Positions 5,745 to 6,136 of a stretch of 6,136 bases of DNA are shown here, in pieces. The notes under the pieces were generated by a model. It did no database searches. It worked only from the letters and a program-made list of their open reading frames with translations, and was not told the DNA's origin. The stretch lies in NCBI GenBank assembly GCA_017626625.1, contig JAGAIK010000153.1, positions 1 to 6,136 on the forward strand, written 5' to 3'. The stretch comes from Roseburia sp. (GTDB taxonomy: Bacteria > Bacillota > Clostridia > Lachnospirales > Lachnospiraceae). The translations under genes were made by a program, and so were the position numbers. The first letter of the stretch is position 1, and the number at the start of each line of letters is the position of its first letter.

Positions 5745-6136
5745 ATGTATCCAATCGTAAGAAGAGAAAAGCTGGCAGATAAGATTTATCTTATGGATGT
5801 CAAAGCCCCGCGTGTGGCACAGTACTGTGAGCCGGGGCAGTTTGTAATTGTAAAAATTGATGAGGCAGGAGAGCGTATTCCGCTGACTATCTGTGACTAT
5901 GACAGGGAGGCGGGAACCATCACCATCGTATTTCAGACCGTAGGCGCTTCCACCGAGCGTATGGTGGCGTTGCAGGAGGGAGATGCGTTCCAGGATTTCG
6001 TAGGGCCGTTAGGCTGTCCTTCTGACCTGATTTCCGAAGATATAGAAGAGTTAAAGAAAAAGAAAATCGTGTTTGTGGCAGGCGGTGTGGGAACTGCCCC
6101 GGTTTATCCCCAGGTGAAATGGCTTCATGAACACGG
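5745..6136 (+). CDS. Sulfide/dihydroorotate dehydrogenase-like FAD/NAD-binding protein (ferredoxin-NADP reductase alpha / NfnA-SudB type), 3'-truncated
   Basis: Only the first 130 residues, about half of the usual roughly 280, fall in the window. The ATG has a strong TAAGGAGG site (5731-5738) 6 bases upstream. The protein begins MYPIVRREKLADKIYLMDVKAP in the style of this family. It has the FAD-binding RIPLTICD motif (44-51) in a ferredoxin-reductase-like beta barrel, then GPLG (87-90), then the glycine-rich start of the nucleotide-binding domain, VAGGVGTAPVYPQ (111-123). The [2Fe-2S] cysteine cluster expected near the C-terminus lies beyond the window. Family members pair with a GltA-like flavoprotein subunit, which should be the next gene, to form NADH-dependent ferredoxin:NADP oxidoreductase (Nfn) or sulfide dehydrogenase. 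A dihydroorotate dehydrogenase electron-transfer subunit (PyrK) is the main alternative, but the RIPLTI motif and this start favour NfnA/SudB. The nested promoter and terminator suggest it is not part of the methionine unit. Confidence 0.85.
   Translation, partial: MYPIVRREKLADKIYLMDVKAPRVAQYCEPGQFVIVKIDEAGERIPLTICDYDREAGTITIVFQTVGASTERMVALQEGDAFQDFVGPLGCPSDLISEDIEELKKKKIVFVAGGVGTAPVYPQVKWLHEH

Noticed and set aside
1..6136. CRISPR array, insertion sequence, tRNA or rRNA, or phage genes
   Set aside because: No spaced direct repeats, transposase motifs, terminal inverted repeats or RNA gene signatures were seen; the window is nearly filled by ordinary chromosomal genes.

Overview
The window looks like chromosomal DNA from a low-to-moderate GC anaerobic Firmicute, most likely a Lachnospiraceae-type Clostridium relative. 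I infer this from the strong GGAGG-type ribosome binding sites, the clostridial style of the proteins, and an NfnA/SudB-type flavoprotein at the right edge. All genes lie on the + strand and packing is tight. The largest non-coding gap is about 190 bases.

Layout from left to right: (1) the 3' part of a membrane sensor histidine kinase, cut by the window start; (2) a LysR-type regulator resembling the streptococcal MetR/MtaR/CpsY group, with a GTG start at 1357 and its own predicted promoter overlapping an ATAC-N7-GTAT dyad; (3) a 190-base control region holding a perfect 18+18 base palindrome, a consensus -10 promoter and a 5' leader with a hairpin; (4) metE, cobalamin-independent methionine synthase, with all four zinc ligands; (5) metF, methylenetetrahydrofolate reductase, 25 bases downstream in the same transcription unit; (6) a hairpin terminator whose loop carries the -35 of a new promoter; (7) the 5' part of a ferredoxin-NADP reductase alpha-type flavoprotein (NfnA/SudB-like), cut by the window end.

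The genes form a methionine-synthesis module. MetF makes 5-methyl-tetrahydrofolate and MetE uses it to methylate homocysteine. The upstream LysR protein is the likely regulator. The core of the palindrome, 2277-2293, matches 15 of 17 positions of the streptococcal MET-box as I remember it (TATAGTTTnAAACTATA). It is centred about 66 bases upstream of the predicted metE transcription start, where LysR-type activators usually bind. No SAM (S-box), T-box or B12 riboswitch is visible. The most notable point is therefore a streptococcal-style MetR/MET-box circuit in what appears to be a clostridial genome. I see no unknown defence, mobile or repeat system here. The flanking histidine kinase and flavoprotein look ordinary and not obviously linked to methionine.
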